Below are positions 8,467 to 17,396 of a stretch of DNA of 62,031 nucleotides, piece after piece; within the stretch, counting starts at the first letter, position 1; the number at the start of each line of letters is the position of its first letter. Where the stretch lies: contig NZ_JALUXE010000007.1 in the NCBI RefSeq assembly GCF_027019125.1, forward strand, positions 1 to 62,031. The letters are read 5' to 3'. The notes below the pieces were generated by a model. It searched no databases. It saw nothing but the letters and a program-made list of their open reading frames with translations, and had not been told where the DNA came from. The position numbers and the translations under genes are program-made. The stretch comes from Roseovarius sp. GTDB taxonomy: Bacteria > Pseudomonadota > Alphaproteobacteria > Rhodobacterales > Rhodobacteraceae.

Positions 8467-9123
8467 TCATTCCGCAGCGCGACGGAGGCTGGCCATCAGG
8501 AGGTGGAATTTTTCGCCCTGAATGGCGACATGGCCGCGCAACACCTCGGCGGCGCGCTCTGCCTCTCCGGCGCGCAGCGCGGCGACTACTGCCTCGTGTT
8601 CGGCCATGGATTGCGCCATGCGTCCGCGCAGGCGCAACTGCATCCGGCGAAACGGTTTCAGGCGGCGGTGCAGGCGCAGCGCCTCTTGTTCGAGAAAACC
8701 GTTGCCTGCGTGGCGATAGATCATGTGGTGAAACCGCTCGTTCTCGCGGTAGTATCCGTCAGCATCGTCGGCAGCGATGGCCTCGGTGCAGCGGGCGTTG
8801 GCGGTGTCGAGCTCGGCAAGGGCCTCTTCCGATATGCGATGCGCGGCCAGACGGCCGCAAACCCCCTCGATTTCGGCCATGGTCTCGAACATTTCCATCA
8901 GTTCGACAAGGCCGGGTTGGCGGATGAAAACCCCGCGGCGGGGAATTTGCACCGCCAGACCAGAGGCCACAAGCCGTTGCAATGCCTCACGAATCGGCGT
9001 GCGCGAGACATTGAATTGCCGGGCGAGACGAATCTCGTCCAGCCGCTCGCCATCGCTGAAGTCGCCGGTAAAGACCAGCTCTTCCAACGTGTCGGCAATC
9101 ATGTCTGCGCGGCGTATCTCCAT
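8467..9123 (-). CDS. matR: GntR-family (FCD) repressor of the malonate operon
   Basis: 218 aa DNA-binding regulator: N-terminal winged helix (ARQFNVSRTPIREALQRL, about residues 28-50) and a C-terminal FCD ligand domain from about residue 75 (ERFHHMIYRHAGNGFL, AEHEAVVAALRAG). It is divergent from, and 136 bases away from, a malonate transport and activation operon, which is the arrangement of matR in Rhizobium. The gap contains a palindrome of the MatR type. In the known system MatR represses and malonate relieves repression. The start at 9123 is taken at MEIRRADMIADTLEEL; a longer frame upstream would run across the operator. Confidence 0.85.
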   Translation of the reverse strand: MEIRRADMIADTLEELVFTGDFSDGERLDEIRLARQFNVSRTPIREALQRLVASGLAVQIPRRGVFIRQPGLVELMEMFETMAEIEGVCGRLAAHRISEEALAELDTANARCTEAIAADDADGYYRENERFHHMIYRHAGNGFLEQEALRLHRRLKPFRRMQLRLRGRMAQSMAEHEAVVAALRAGEAERAAEVLRGHVAIQGEKFHLLMASLRRAAE

Positions 9124-9148
9124 GAAAAAATCGTAGCGAGAGCAGGGT

Positions 9149-9178
9149 TTGTGCGCAAGTGGGAAAATCTTGTATACA
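9149..9178 (+). promoter_or_regulatory. Candidate promoter of the malonate operon
   Basis: TTGTGC (9149-9154) and TATACA (9173-9178) are 18 bases apart and could be -35 and -10 elements for the rightward operon. The -10 lies inside the palindromic operator, which would let a bound repressor block polymerase directly. Assigned by eye only. Confidence 0.35.
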
Positions 9179-9181
9179 AAA
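9168..9181. promoter_or_regulatory. Palindromic MatR-type operator
   Basis: TCTTGTATACAAAA contains the perfect 10-bp palindrome TTGTATACAA (9170-9179). GntR/FCD regulators bind such GT-AC centred palindromes, and the Rhizobium MatR site as I recall it is TCTTGTA/TACACGA, matching here in all but two positions at the right end. It lies between matR and its target operon. Confidence 0.75.
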
Positions 9182-9259
9182 ATCTTGACTCTGAATTCAA
9201 AACACCAAACACTCCCTCTACGGTCCGGGCCACACGTTCGGGCAGAATGGGAGGAAGAA

Positions 9260-10246
9260 ATGAACAAGATGACTTTCACGGCGGCTGCTGCTGCCGGGAT
9301 GATGCTGCTGAGCAGCGCAGCCTTTGCCACCGAACTGCGCCTGTCGCATCAGTGGTCGAACAATGATGTGCGTCACAAGGTGGCGCAGATCGTGGCCGAC
9401 GAGGTGGCCGCCGCAGGCGTCGATCTCGACATCAAGATTTTTGGCTCGGAGTCGCTCTTCAAGGCGCGTGAGCAGTATACGCCGCTGAGCCGCGGTCAGC
9501 TTGACATGACCGTTCTGCCGCTCAGCTATGCCGGGGGGCAACAGCCCGCCTACAACCTCACGCTGATGCCTGGTCTGGTCAAGAACCACGACCACGCCGC
9601 GCGCCTGTCCGACAGCCCCTTCATGGAGGCGATCGAGGCCAAGATGGCCGAGGATGACGTGATGGTTCTGGTCCATGGCTATCTGGCCGGTGGGTTCGCC
9701 AGCACCGACAAATGCATCACCAAGCCCGAGGATGTGGCGGGCATGCAGACCCGTGCTGCAGGCAAGGCGTTTGAGCAGATGCTGGCCGGTGCGGGCGCGT
9801 CGATCGCCTCGATGGCCTCGTCCGAGATTTACAACGCGATGCAGACCGGCGTTCTGGATGCGGTCAACACCTCGTCCTCGTCTTTCGTGTCCTATCGCAT
9901 CTACGAGCAGGTGAAGTGCTACACGCCTGCCGGCGATGTGGCTCTGTGGTTCATGTACCAGCCGCTGCTTATGAACAAGTCCACCTTTGACGGGCTGAGC
10001 GCGGAACAGCAGGCGGCGTTGATGGCGGCGGCGGAAAAGGCCGAAGCCTTCTATCTCGACGAAGCCAAGAAAGAGGATGCGGCCTCGGTTCAGGTGTTCA
10101 AGGATGCGGGCGTCGAGATTGCCGCGATGACCGAAGAGGATTTCCAGGCCTGGCGCGCGCTGGCGGCCGAAACCTCTTACAAAGAGTTCGTGGCAAGCGT
10201 GCCGGATGGACAGGCACTTCTTGATATGGCGTTCGCTGTCGAGTGA
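9260..10246 (+). CDS. matP: TRAP transporter periplasmic substrate-binding protein (malonate)
   Basis: 328 aa DctP-type binding protein. ATG 9260 follows GGGAGGAAG and starts a signal peptide (MNKMTFTAAAAAGMMLLSSAAFA). The mature protein has the DctP pattern: TELRLSHQWSNNDVRHK, then GQLDMTVLPLSYAG, AAGKAFEQML, and a SEIYNAMQTGVLDAVNT segment where the substrate-binding Arg region precedes. It binds a carboxylate in the periplasm and hands it to the QM membrane subunits. Neighbouring malonyl-CoA enzymes make malonate the likely substrate, as for MatPQM of Sinorhizobium. Confidence 0.85.
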   Translation: MNKMTFTAAAAAGMMLLSSAAFATELRLSHQWSNNDVRHKVAQIVADEVAAAGVDLDIKIFGSESLFKAREQYTPLSRGQLDMTVLPLSYAGGQQPAYNLTLMPGLVKNHDHAARLSDSPFMEAIEAKMAEDDVMVLVHGYLAGGFASTDKCITKPEDVAGMQTRAAGKAFEQMLAGAGASIASMASSEIYNAMQTGVLDAVNTSSSSFVSYRIYEQVKCYTPAGDVALWFMYQPLLMNKSTFDGLSAEQQAALMAAAEKAEAFYLDEAKKEDAASVQVFKDAGVEIAAMTEEDFQAWRALAAETSYKEFVASVPDGQALLDMAFAVE

Positions 10247-10315
10247 TCGCCTTTGGCTGCCGCGCGCGATCAGCGCGGCAGCCGATTTCCTGCCCCCCCT
10301 GACATGAGGTAGACC

Positions 10316-10864
10316 ATGGCTGGCCATGCATCGGGTGCCGTTGCGCGCACCGGACAAAATCCTTTTCTGCGCGCGGTTGCCGCGCTCTCGACCTTGGCGG
10401 GTTGGATCTCTGCTGCGATGATCGTTTGCTCGGTTGCGATCACCTGCCAGATGATCTGGGTACGCTTCGTGATGAACGGCACGACTGTCTGGCAGACAGA
10501 GGCGGTGATCTATCTGATGATCGCGGCCACGCTCTTGGGTCTGTCCTATGTGCAGCGCCTGCGCGGGCATGTGAACGTGGATCTGATCCCGCTCGCCGTG
10601 CCCAAGCGCGCGCGCAAGGGGTTGGCCGTGGTGACGCTGAGCCTGTCCATCGTGATTGTCGCGATCATGCTCTGGTATGGCTACGAGTTCTGGCACGTCG
10701 CATGGGCGCGTGGATGGACCTCGGACACGGTCTGGGCGATTGACCTTTGGATCCCCTATCTCGCCATACCCGTGGGTCTCGGCCTCTTTCTGTTGCAACT
10801 GGTCGCCGATCTTGTGGCGCTGCTTTTGAATATTGATGCGCCCTTTGGGCTGGAGGACGTCTGA
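10316..10864 (+). CDS. matQ: TRAP transporter small permease (DctQ type)
   Basis: 182 aa with four membrane helices (about residues 27-48, 62-80, 100-122, 140-165), the standard DctQ layout; WQTEAVIYLMIAATLLGLSYVQRLRGHVNVD is the family's central region (quoted as its key span, residues about 60-90). It forms the membrane complex with the large subunit encoded next. The stop overlaps the following start as TGATG. Confidence 0.85.
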   Translation: MAGHASGAVARTGQNPFLRAVAALSTLAGWISAAMIVCSVAITCQMIWVRFVMNGTTVWQTEAVIYLMIAATLLGLSYVQRLRGHVNVDLIPLAVPKRARKGLAVVTLSLSIVIVAIMLWYGYEFWHVAWARGWTSDTVWAIDLWIPYLAIPVGLGLFLLQLVADLVALLLNIDAPFGLEDV

Positions 10865-12180
10865 TGGACCCGCTTTTGCTTGGCCTGATCGTTGCGATTG
10901 CAACTGTCGTGGTATTATTTTCCGGGGTGTCGGTGGCCTTGGGCCTGCTGATCGTCTCGGGCGGGTTCCTGATCGTGTTCGACGGGATGCGTTCTCTGGA
11001 ATTGCTGCCGGAAATCTTCTTTGGCAAGCTCAACAACTTTGCGCTTCTGTCGATCCCGATGTTCATCATCATGGGGGCGTCGATCGCATCCACGCGTGCA
11101 GGCGCTGACCTCTATGAGGCGCTGGAGCGGTGGCTGACTCGGGTGCCCGGTGGGCTTGTGATCTCGAACCTTGGGGCTTGCGCGCTCTTTTCCGCGATGT
11201 CCGGGTCGAGCCCCGCCACCTGTGCCGCGATTGGCAAGATGGGCATCCCCGAGATGCGCAAGCGGGGCTATCCCGATGCGGTTGCCGCGGGTTCTATCGC
11301 GGCGGGGGGCACTCTGGGCATTCTCATCCCGCCCTCTGTCACGATGATTGTCTACGGTATCGCCACAGAGACCTCGATCGGGCGGCTGTTTCTGGCTGGG
11401 GTCATTCCGGGCCTGTTGCTGGTGGGTCTTTTCATGGCGTGGTCGCTCTATTCCACATGGCGGTCGGGGGATATGAACCTGCTGACGGGGCGCAGCTATA
11501 GCTGGCGCGAGCGGTTCGAGATTCTGCCCCGCGTGCTGCCGTTTCTCTTCATCATCATTGGCGTGCTCTATGCCATGTATGGCGGCATCGCCACGCCGTC
11601 CGAAACGGCGGCGGTGGGCGCGCTCCTGTGCCTTGTGATTGCCATGGTGATCTACAAGTTGTGGTCGCCGCGTGCGCTCTGGGTCGTGCTGCGCGACAGC
11701 ACCCGCGAGAGCGTGATGATCCTCTTCATCATCGGGGCTGCGGGGGTGTTCTCCTATATGTTGTCGTCGCTCTTCATCACCCAATCCATCGCCGAATGGA
11801 TCGGTACATTGGAGGTGAACCGCTGGGTTCTGATGGGCGCGGTCAACGTTTTCCTGCTGATCGCGGGGTTCTTCTTGCCGCCGGTGGCAGTGATCCTGAT
11901 GGCGGCACCGATCCTGTTGCCGATCATCACGACGGCGGGATTCGATCCGATCTGGTTTGCGGTGGTTCTGACGATCAACATGGAAATCGGTCTGATTTCG
12001 CCGCCCGTGGGCCTCAACCTCTATGTGATCAACTCGATCGCGCCGGATATCAAGCTCAAGACAATCCTCGTCGGCTCCTTGCCCTATGTGGGCTGCATGG
12101 TCTTGGCGATTGTTCTCTTGTGTCTCTTTCCCGGTCTGGCGACGTGGCTGCCTGATCTGGTCATGGGGTCGATGCGATGA
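10864..12180 (+). CDS. matM: TRAP transporter large permease (DctM type)
   Basis: 438 aa, about 12 membrane helices. It is the sodium-coupled transport subunit of the TRAP system. Family marks are SAMSGSSPATCAAIGKMGIP (residues about 114-133), GILIPPSVTMIVYG, GGIATPSETAAVGAL and the late EIGLISPPVGLNLYV. It works with the DctQ-type subunit (1-base overlap) and the periplasmic binding protein upstream. The end overlaps the malonyl-CoA decarboxylase start (ATGA), tying transport to malonate catabolism. Confidence 0.9.
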   Translation: MDPLLLGLIVAIATVVVLFSGVSVALGLLIVSGGFLIVFDGMRSLELLPEIFFGKLNNFALLSIPMFIIMGASIASTRAGADLYEALERWLTRVPGGLVISNLGACALFSAMSGSSPATCAAIGKMGIPEMRKRGYPDAVAAGSIAAGGTLGILIPPSVTMIVYGIATETSIGRLFLAGVIPGLLLVGLFMAWSLYSTWRSGDMNLLTGRSYSWRERFEILPRVLPFLFIIIGVLYAMYGGIATPSETAAVGALLCLVIAMVIYKLWSPRALWVVLRDSTRESVMILFIIGAAGVFSYMLSSLFITQSIAEWIGTLEVNRWVLMGAVNVFLLIAGFFLPPVAVILMAAPILLPIITTAGFDPIWFAVVLTINMEIGLISPPVGLNLYVINSIAPDIKLKTILVGSLPYVGCMVLAIVLLCLFPGLATWLPDLVMGSMR

Positions 12181-13421
12181 GCGTTCTGGCCGATCTGCTG
12201 GCAACGGTATTCGAGCGGCGCTATCGCGGCGCATCCGAGCCGGACCACAAGAACCGGAGCATCGAGGATCTGTGCCGTGACCTGATGGGCAGTTCCGGCG
12301 AGGTCTCGGGCATGGCCATGGCGCGGCTGATCCTCGATCGTTACGCCGGGATGGCCGATGATGAAAAGCTGGCGTTCTTTCGGTTCCTGACCGAGGGCAT
12401 GGGCATCGATCCCGAGGGCGTGCGCAATGCGCTGGATGCGTTCGAGGCGGGGGCGGACCGCGATAGCTATCGCGCCTTCATGGCCGTGTCAGAGCCGCCA
12501 CGACAGGAATTGGCGCGCCGCCTCAATCAGGTGCCGGGGGCCACGGGGCAGCTTGTGGCGATGCGGGCAGATCTCTTGCGTCTTGCGCGCGATAATCCGG
12601 CGCTGGCGGTGGTGGATCTCGATCTCAAGCATCTTTTTGCCTCGTGGTTCAATCGCGGCTTTCTGGTGCTGCGCCCGATCAACTGGTCCTCGCCGGCCGA
12701 TGTGCTGGAAAAGATCATCGCCTACGAGGCCGTCCACGCGATTGATAGCTGGGACGATCTGCGGCGGCGTCTGGCGCCCAAGGACCGTCGCTGTTTCGGG
12801 TTTTTCCACCCTGCCATGCCGGACGAGCCGCTGATTTTCGTCGAGGTCGCGCTGAGCCGGGGCATTCCGGGGGCAATCCACGACGTTCTGTCCGAAGAGC
12901 GGGATGTCATTGGTGCGCATGAGGCGGACACGGCTGTGTTCTACTCGATTTCCAATTGCCAGGCGGGATTGGCAGGCATCTCTTTTGGCAATTCGCTGAT
13001 CAAGCAGGTGGTGGCTGATCTGTCGCAGGAATTGCCGGGGCTCAAGACCTTTGTCACCCTCTCGCCCATTCCGGGGCTGACCCGCTGGCTGCAAGAGAGC
13101 GGTGCGGCACTGCCCGACGAGGCAGAAGCGCAGCGCGCGGTCACGGCGCAGTATCTGCTCAAGGCCAAGCGGGGCGATGGCGGCCCGTACGATCCGGTGG
13201 CACGGTTCCATCTGGGCAATGGCGCTTCGGTGCATGCCATTCATGCCGATGCGGACCTGTCGCCCAATGGGCAAAAACAATCAGGCGGGGTGATGGTGAA
13301 TTACCTTTACGACCGCACGCAGATTTCGCAGAACCACGAGCGATTTGCAGGGGCGGGTGTAATTGCCGCCTCTGCCGAGGTGACGGCGCTTGCCGCCGCC
13401 GCCGCGAAAAAGACAGAGTGA
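12177..13421 (+). CDS. matA: Malonyl-CoA decarboxylase
   Basis: 414 aa of the MLYCD/MatA family, which converts malonyl-CoA to acetyl-CoA and CO2 in the cytoplasm. The helical N-terminal domain is followed from about residue 150 by the acetyltransferase-like catalytic domain; recognisable stretches are CFGFFHPAMPDEPLIFVEVA, GLAGISFGNSLIKQVV, TFVTLSPIPGLTRWL and RFHLGNGASVHAIHADAD, which contain the conserved Ser/His region. With the ligase downstream it converts imported malonate to acetyl-CoA. ATGA overlap with the transporter gene. Confidence 0.93.
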   Translation: MSVLADLLATVFERRYRGASEPDHKNRSIEDLCRDLMGSSGEVSGMAMARLILDRYAGMADDEKLAFFRFLTEGMGIDPEGVRNALDAFEAGADRDSYRAFMAVSEPPRQELARRLNQVPGATGQLVAMRADLLRLARDNPALAVVDLDLKHLFASWFNRGFLVLRPINWSSPADVLEKIIAYEAVHAIDSWDDLRRRLAPKDRRCFGFFHPAMPDEPLIFVEVALSRGIPGAIHDVLSEERDVIGAHEADTAVFYSISNCQAGLAGISFGNSLIKQVVADLSQELPGLKTFVTLSPIPGLTRWLQESGAALPDEAEAQRAVTAQYLLKAKRGDGGPYDPVARFHLGNGASVHAIHADADLSPNGQKQSGGVMVNYLYDRTQISQNHERFAGAGVIAASAEVTALAAAAAKKTE

Positions 13422-13433
13422 AGGACAAGAGCC

Positions 13434-14951
13434 ATGGCCAATCCCCTCTACGATAACCTGTTCGGTCGCCATGCCGGGCACAGCGCGCCGTTCCTGCATT
13501 TGGCGGATGGTACGGTGGTCAGTTATGATGCGTTTCTGCGTCTGACGGCACGCTATGCCCATGCGCTGCGCGGCGCAGGGCTTGCCCCCGGCGATCGTCT
13601 GGCGGCGCAGGTCGAGAAATCGCCCGAGGCGCTTGCGGTCTATGCGGCCTGTGTGCAGGCGGGCATTGTCTTTCTGCCGCTCAACACGGGCTATACCGGC
13701 GATGAACTGGGCTATTTCGTGGGCGATAGCGGGGCCAAGGTTCTGCTTTGTGACGAGGCGAAAGCGGGCGCGTTGCAGGGGGTGGCAGAACGTACCGGGG
13801 CGGCGCTGATGACGCTCAACGCCGATGGCACTGGCACATTGCCGGAGGCGGCCAAGGAGCTGTCCGAGCGTTTCGAGACCACCGCGCGCGGGCCGGATGA
13901 CCTGGCGGCGTTTCTCTATACCTCGGGCACGACGGGTCGCTCAAAGGGGGCGATGCTGACACAGCGCAATCTGCTCTCCAACGCCGAGGTCCTGGTGGAC
14001 TATTGGCGGTTCTCCGCCGGGGACGTGCTTTTGCACGCGCTGCCGATCTTTCACACTCACGGCCTCTTTGTGGCGACCAACATCATCCTCTTGGCGGGCG
14101 GGTCGATGATATTCCTGCCCAAATTCGATCAGGATCAGGTGATCGCGCAATTGCCGCGCGCCACCTCGATGATGGGGGTGCCGACATTCTACACCCGTCT
14201 TCTGGATGATCCGCGTTTTACCCGTGATCTGGTGGCGCATATGCGGCTCTTTACCTCGGGTTCCGCGCCTTTGTTGGCGGAAACCCATGTGGCGTTCGAA
14301 GAGCGCACGGGCCATCGCATTCTTGAGCGCTATGGCATGACCGAGACCAATATGAACACCTCGAACCCCTATGAAGGGACGCGGCGGGCGGGCACGGTGG
14401 GCTTTCCTCTGCCTGGTGTAGAGCTCAAGATCACCGATCCGCAGACAGGGGCCGAAGTGCCGCAAGGCGAGATCGGCATCATCGAGGTGCGGGGGCCGAA
14501 TGTCTTTGCGGGCTATTGGAACATGCCCGAGAAAACCGCTGAGGAATTGCGCGAGAACGGTTTTTTCATCACGGGCGACCTGGGGCTGATCGACGATCAG
14601 GGCTATGTGCAGATCGTCGGGCGCAACAAGGACCTGATCATTTCGGGTGGGTACAATATCTACCCCAAGGAAATCGAGTTGTTGCTGGATGAGCAGCCCG
14701 GTGTCTTGGAAAGCGCAGTTGTTGGCGTGCCGCATCCCGATTTCGGCGAGACGGTGGTTGGGTTTCTTGTGCCGCAAAAGGGGGCGGCGCTTGATCTGGA
14801 GGCGATTGCCGGGGCGGCCGCCAAGAGCCTTGCGCGGTTCAAGCATCCTCGCAAGTTGATCGTGCTCGACGAATTGCCGCGCAACACAATGGGCAAGGTG
14901 CAAAAGAACATCCTGCGCGCGGACTATGCCGGGCTGTTTGCCCCGGCGTGA
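13434..14951 (+). CDS. matB: Malonyl-CoA synthetase
   Basis: 505 aa member of the acyl-adenylate-forming (ANL) family; MatB joins malonate to CoA using ATP. The phosphate-binding loop YTSGTTGRSKGAM begins near residue 162; RYGMTETNMNTSNPYEG, GYWNMPEKTAEE, ITGDLG, GRNKDLIISGGYNIYP and the catalytic-lysine end PRNTMGKVQKN are all present, so the enzyme looks intact. It is the last gene of the operon, 12 bases after matA, and is followed by an intrinsic terminator. The substrate is assigned from context with matA. Confidence 0.92.
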   Translation: MANPLYDNLFGRHAGHSAPFLHLADGTVVSYDAFLRLTARYAHALRGAGLAPGDRLAAQVEKSPEALAVYAACVQAGIVFLPLNTGYTGDELGYFVGDSGAKVLLCDEAKAGALQGVAERTGAALMTLNADGTGTLPEAAKELSERFETTARGPDDLAAFLYTSGTTGRSKGAMLTQRNLLSNAEVLVDYWRFSAGDVLLHALPIFHTHGLFVATNIILLAGGSMIFLPKFDQDQVIAQLPRATSMMGVPTFYTRLLDDPRFTRDLVAHMRLFTSGSAPLLAETHVAFEERTGHRILERYGMTETNMNTSNPYEGTRRAGTVGFPLPGVELKITDPQTGAEVPQGEIGIIEVRGPNVFAGYWNMPEKTAEELRENGFFITGDLGLIDDQGYVQIVGRNKDLIISGGYNIYPKEIELLLDEQPGVLESAVVGVPHPDFGETVVGFLVPQKGAALDLEAIAGAAAKSLARFKHPRKLIVLDELPRNTMGKVQKNILRADYAGLFAPA

Positions 14952-14975
14952 AACTGGCGGAAACGAATGGACCAT

Positions 14976-15005
14976 GGCCCGGCCCCCGATGGTGCCGGGC
15001 CTTTT
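14976..15005 (+). terminator. Intrinsic terminator of the malonate operon
   Basis: GGCCCGGC (14976-14983) pairs with GCCGGGCC (14994-15001), 8 bp with a 10-nt loop, followed at once by TTTT (15002-15005), 24 bases after the matB stop. Confidence 0.85.
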
Positions 15006-15143
15006 GGTGCTGGTGATTGATCCGTGCGACCAAAGTATGACCTGAGTTAATGCTTTGAAATACATGACGAATAATGCGCAATCTGGGTGGTTTTCCGCAG
15101 GCAGGCCTGCTTTCGTGCGAAAGACCCTTACAAACCTGTCGGT

Positions 15144-15155
15144 TTTGCTAGGATA
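15144..15155 (+). promoter_or_regulatory. Shared word TTTGCTAGGATA upstream of the PQQ-ABC operon
   Basis: The 12-base word TTTGCTAGGATA recurs exactly at 19435-19446, before the response-regulator gene. Here it follows a small AAACC/GGTTT hairpin (15132-15145) and lies 50 bases before the binding-protein start. The TAGGATA part could act as a -10 element or regulator site; this is inference. Confidence 0.4.
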
Positions 15156-15204
15156 CCCGTATGGGGCGATCACGCCCCCGCAATGACCCTGACGGAGACC
15201 GCGC

Positions 15205-16386
15205 ATGTTCCGCTTAGCCCTGCTCGTTCTTGCGGGCCTGCTGACCCTCGCAAAGCCTTCCCAAGCGCAAGAGGTCAAGGCCGTCGTGCTTCGGGTGGAC
15301 TACCCGGCGCTCTTGCCCGTGTCGCGGCTTGATCTGCGACCGGATGATCTGGGGTTTGCCGGTGCGCAACTGGCGACCGAGGATAACCAGACCACAGGGC
15401 AGTTCATGGGCCAGACCTATGTCACGGAATCGGTTGTTGCCACGCCCGAGACCGCCTTGGCCGAGTTCGAGCGATTGCAGGGCGAAGGGCTACGGTTCTT
15501 TGCGGTGCAGGCGCGGGCCGAGGAATTGCTGGCGATTTCAGAGGCCGCCGCTCCGGATACGCTGATCTTCAATACGCTGGCACCGGATACCGCGCTGCGC
15601 AGCGCCGAATGTCGGGGCAATATCCTGCATATCGCGCCTTCGCGGCAGATGCAGAGCGATGCCGTGGCGCAATTCCTGATCTGGAAGAAATGGCCGCGCT
15701 GGGCGCTCATTCACGGCTCGCATCCCGAAGATATTGCGCTGGCCGAGGCCTATCGCGCCTCTGCGGCCAAGTTTGGTGCGAAAATCGTGGATGAGCGTGA
15801 GTTCACCGACACGGGCGGCGCGCGACGCACGGATACCGGGCATGTGCAGGTGCAACGACAGTTGCCGGTCTTTACGCAGGACTTGAAAGAGCATGACGTG
15901 ATCATCGCGGCGGATGAAACCGATGTTTTCGCCACCTATCTGCCGTTTCACACATGGCGGCCTTCGCCCATCGTCGGATCGGCGGGGCTGCGGCCGTTGG
16001 AATGGCATCCGGCGCTCGAGGCCTGGGGCGGGACGCAGTTCCAGAACCGGTTCGAGGAGTTGACGGGCCGCTACATGCGCCCCGAGGACTACACCGCCTG
16101 GCTCGCGCTGCGGGTGCTGGGCGAGGCGGTGACGCGCACCAAGAGCGCCGATCCCGCCGAAATCCGCGCCTATGCGCTGAGCGACAAGTTTGAACTGGCG
16201 GCGTTCAAAGGCCAAAAGCTGACGTTTCGGGCGTGGAATGGTCAGATGCGCCAACCGATCCTGCTGGCCGATGGGCGTATCATGCTGAGCGTGTCGCCGC
16301 AGGAGGGGTTCCTGCACCAACGCTCGCTCTTGGATACGCTTGGGCTGGATCAGCCCGAGAGCGCCTGTATCGCCTTTGCCCAATAG
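15205..16386 (+). CDS. Periplasmic binding protein of the PQQ-dependent dehydrogenase ABC system
   Basis: 393 aa, fitting the family 'ABC transporter substrate-binding protein, PQQ-dependent alcohol dehydrogenase system', which has a branched-chain amino-acid-receptor (Peripla_BP_6-like) fold. Signal peptide MFRLALLVLAGLLTLAKPSQA. The body shows AEFERLQGEGLRFFAVQA, DTLIFNTLAPDTALR, the conserved C-R-G-N-I-L-H-I-A-P-S region and a late domain with RMPEDYTAW-like sequence (YMRPEDYTAWLALR). It is the first gene of a six-gene same-strand run with the beta-propeller protein and ABC genes. The ligand is unknown. Confidence 0.85.
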   Translation: MFRLALLVLAGLLTLAKPSQAQEVKAVVLRVDYPALLPVSRLDLRPDDLGFAGAQLATEDNQTTGQFMGQTYVTESVVATPETALAEFERLQGEGLRFFAVQARAEELLAISEAAAPDTLIFNTLAPDTALRSAECRGNILHIAPSRQMQSDAVAQFLIWKKWPRWALIHGSHPEDIALAEAYRASAAKFGAKIVDEREFTDTGGARRTDTGHVQVQRQLPVFTQDLKEHDVIIAADETDVFATYLPFHTWRPSPIVGSAGLRPLEWHPALEAWGGTQFQNRFEELTGRYMRPEDYTAWLALRVLGEAVTRTKSADPAEIRAYALSDKFELAAFKGQKLTFRAWNGQMRQPILLADGRIMLSVSPQEGFLHQRSLLDTLGLDQPESACIAFAQ

Positions 16387-16396
16387 GAGAGAGCAC

Positions 16397-17362
16397 ATGA
16401 ACCGAGTGGCCCTTGCGAGCGCCCTTCTTGCCCTGATGACCAGCCCTGCGCTGGCGGGCAAGGTGTTTGTCAGCAATGAACGCGGCAACACCATCACCGT
16501 GGTCGATAGCGAGACATGGGAGGTGATCACCGAATTCCCTGCCGGAAACCGCCCGCGCGGCATCACTGCAAGTCCCGATGGCAAGCATCTCTATGTCTGC
16601 GCCTCGGATGACAATGTGGTGCGGGTGTTTGATACGGCGACGTACCAGGAATTGCACACGCTGCCCTCTGGCCCCGACCCCGAGCTTTTTGTGCTGCACC
16701 CTTCGGGCAACCCGCTTTACATCGCCAATGAGGATGACAACCTAGTCACAGTGACGGATGTGAATACCCACACGATTCTGGCCGAAGTGCCGGTAGGGGT
16801 AGAGCCGGAGGGCATGGGGATTTCGCCGGATGGCAAATATGTGGTCAATACCTCTGAGACCACGAACATGGCGCATTTCATCGACACGACGAGTTATGAG
16901 ATCGTGCAGAACACGCTGGTCGATCAGCGCCCGCGCTTTGCGCAATATACGGCGGATGGCAAGCATCTCTTTGTGAGCGCCGAGATTGGCGGCACGGTCA
17001 GTGTCATCAACCCGGATGGCGGCGCGATCGAGCACAAGATCACCTTTGAGGTGCCGGGCATCGCGCCGGAGCTTTTGCAGCCTGTGGGCGTGCGCGTGAC
17101 CTCGGACGGCAAGAAAGTCTTTGTGGCTCTGGGCCCGTCCAACCGGGTGGCGCTGGTCAATGGTGAGACCTTCGAGGTCGAGAAATACCTGCTGGTGGGA
17201 CAGCGCGTCTGGCAACTGGCCTTCGATGCCGAGGAAAAATACCTCTACACCACCAACGGCAATTCCAACGATATTTCGATCATAGATGTCGCGGCCGAAG
17301 AGGTCGTGAAATCGGTGCAGGTGGGGCAACAGCCCTGGGGCGTCGTCGTCGTGCCTGATTGA
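16397..17362 (+). CDS. YVTN beta-propeller protein of the PQQ-dependent catabolism cluster
   Basis: 321 aa, secreted (signal MNRVALASALLALMTSPALA). Made of about seven blades with YVTN-type repeats: GKVFVSNERGNTITVVDSET, ASPDGKHLYVCASDDNVVRV, PLYIANEDDNLVTVTDV, ISPDGKYVVNTSETTNMAHF, GKHLFVSAEIGGTVSVI, GKKVFVALGPSNRVALV and KYLYTTNGNSNDISIIDV. It matches 'PQQ-dependent catabolism-associated beta-propeller protein'. No haem-binding CxxCH or PQQ site is seen, so a binding or scaffold role is more likely than catalysis. ATG 16397 follows GGAGAG and lies 10 bases after the previous stop. Confidence 0.87.
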   Translation: MNRVALASALLALMTSPALAGKVFVSNERGNTITVVDSETWEVITEFPAGNRPRGITASPDGKHLYVCASDDNVVRVFDTATYQELHTLPSGPDPELFVLHPSGNPLYIANEDDNLVTVTDVNTHTILAEVPVGVEPEGMGISPDGKYVVNTSETTNMAHFIDTTSYEIVQNTLVDQRPRFAQYTADGKHLFVSAEIGGTVSVINPDGGAIEHKITFEVPGIAPELLQPVGVRVTSDGKKVFVALGPSNRVALVNGETFEVEKYLLVGQRVWQLAFDAEEKYLYTTNGNSNDISIIDVAAEEVVKSVQVGQQPWGVVVVPD

Positions 17363-17396
17363 TCCGAGCCAATCCAACAGCAAAGAGGAAAGAGTG

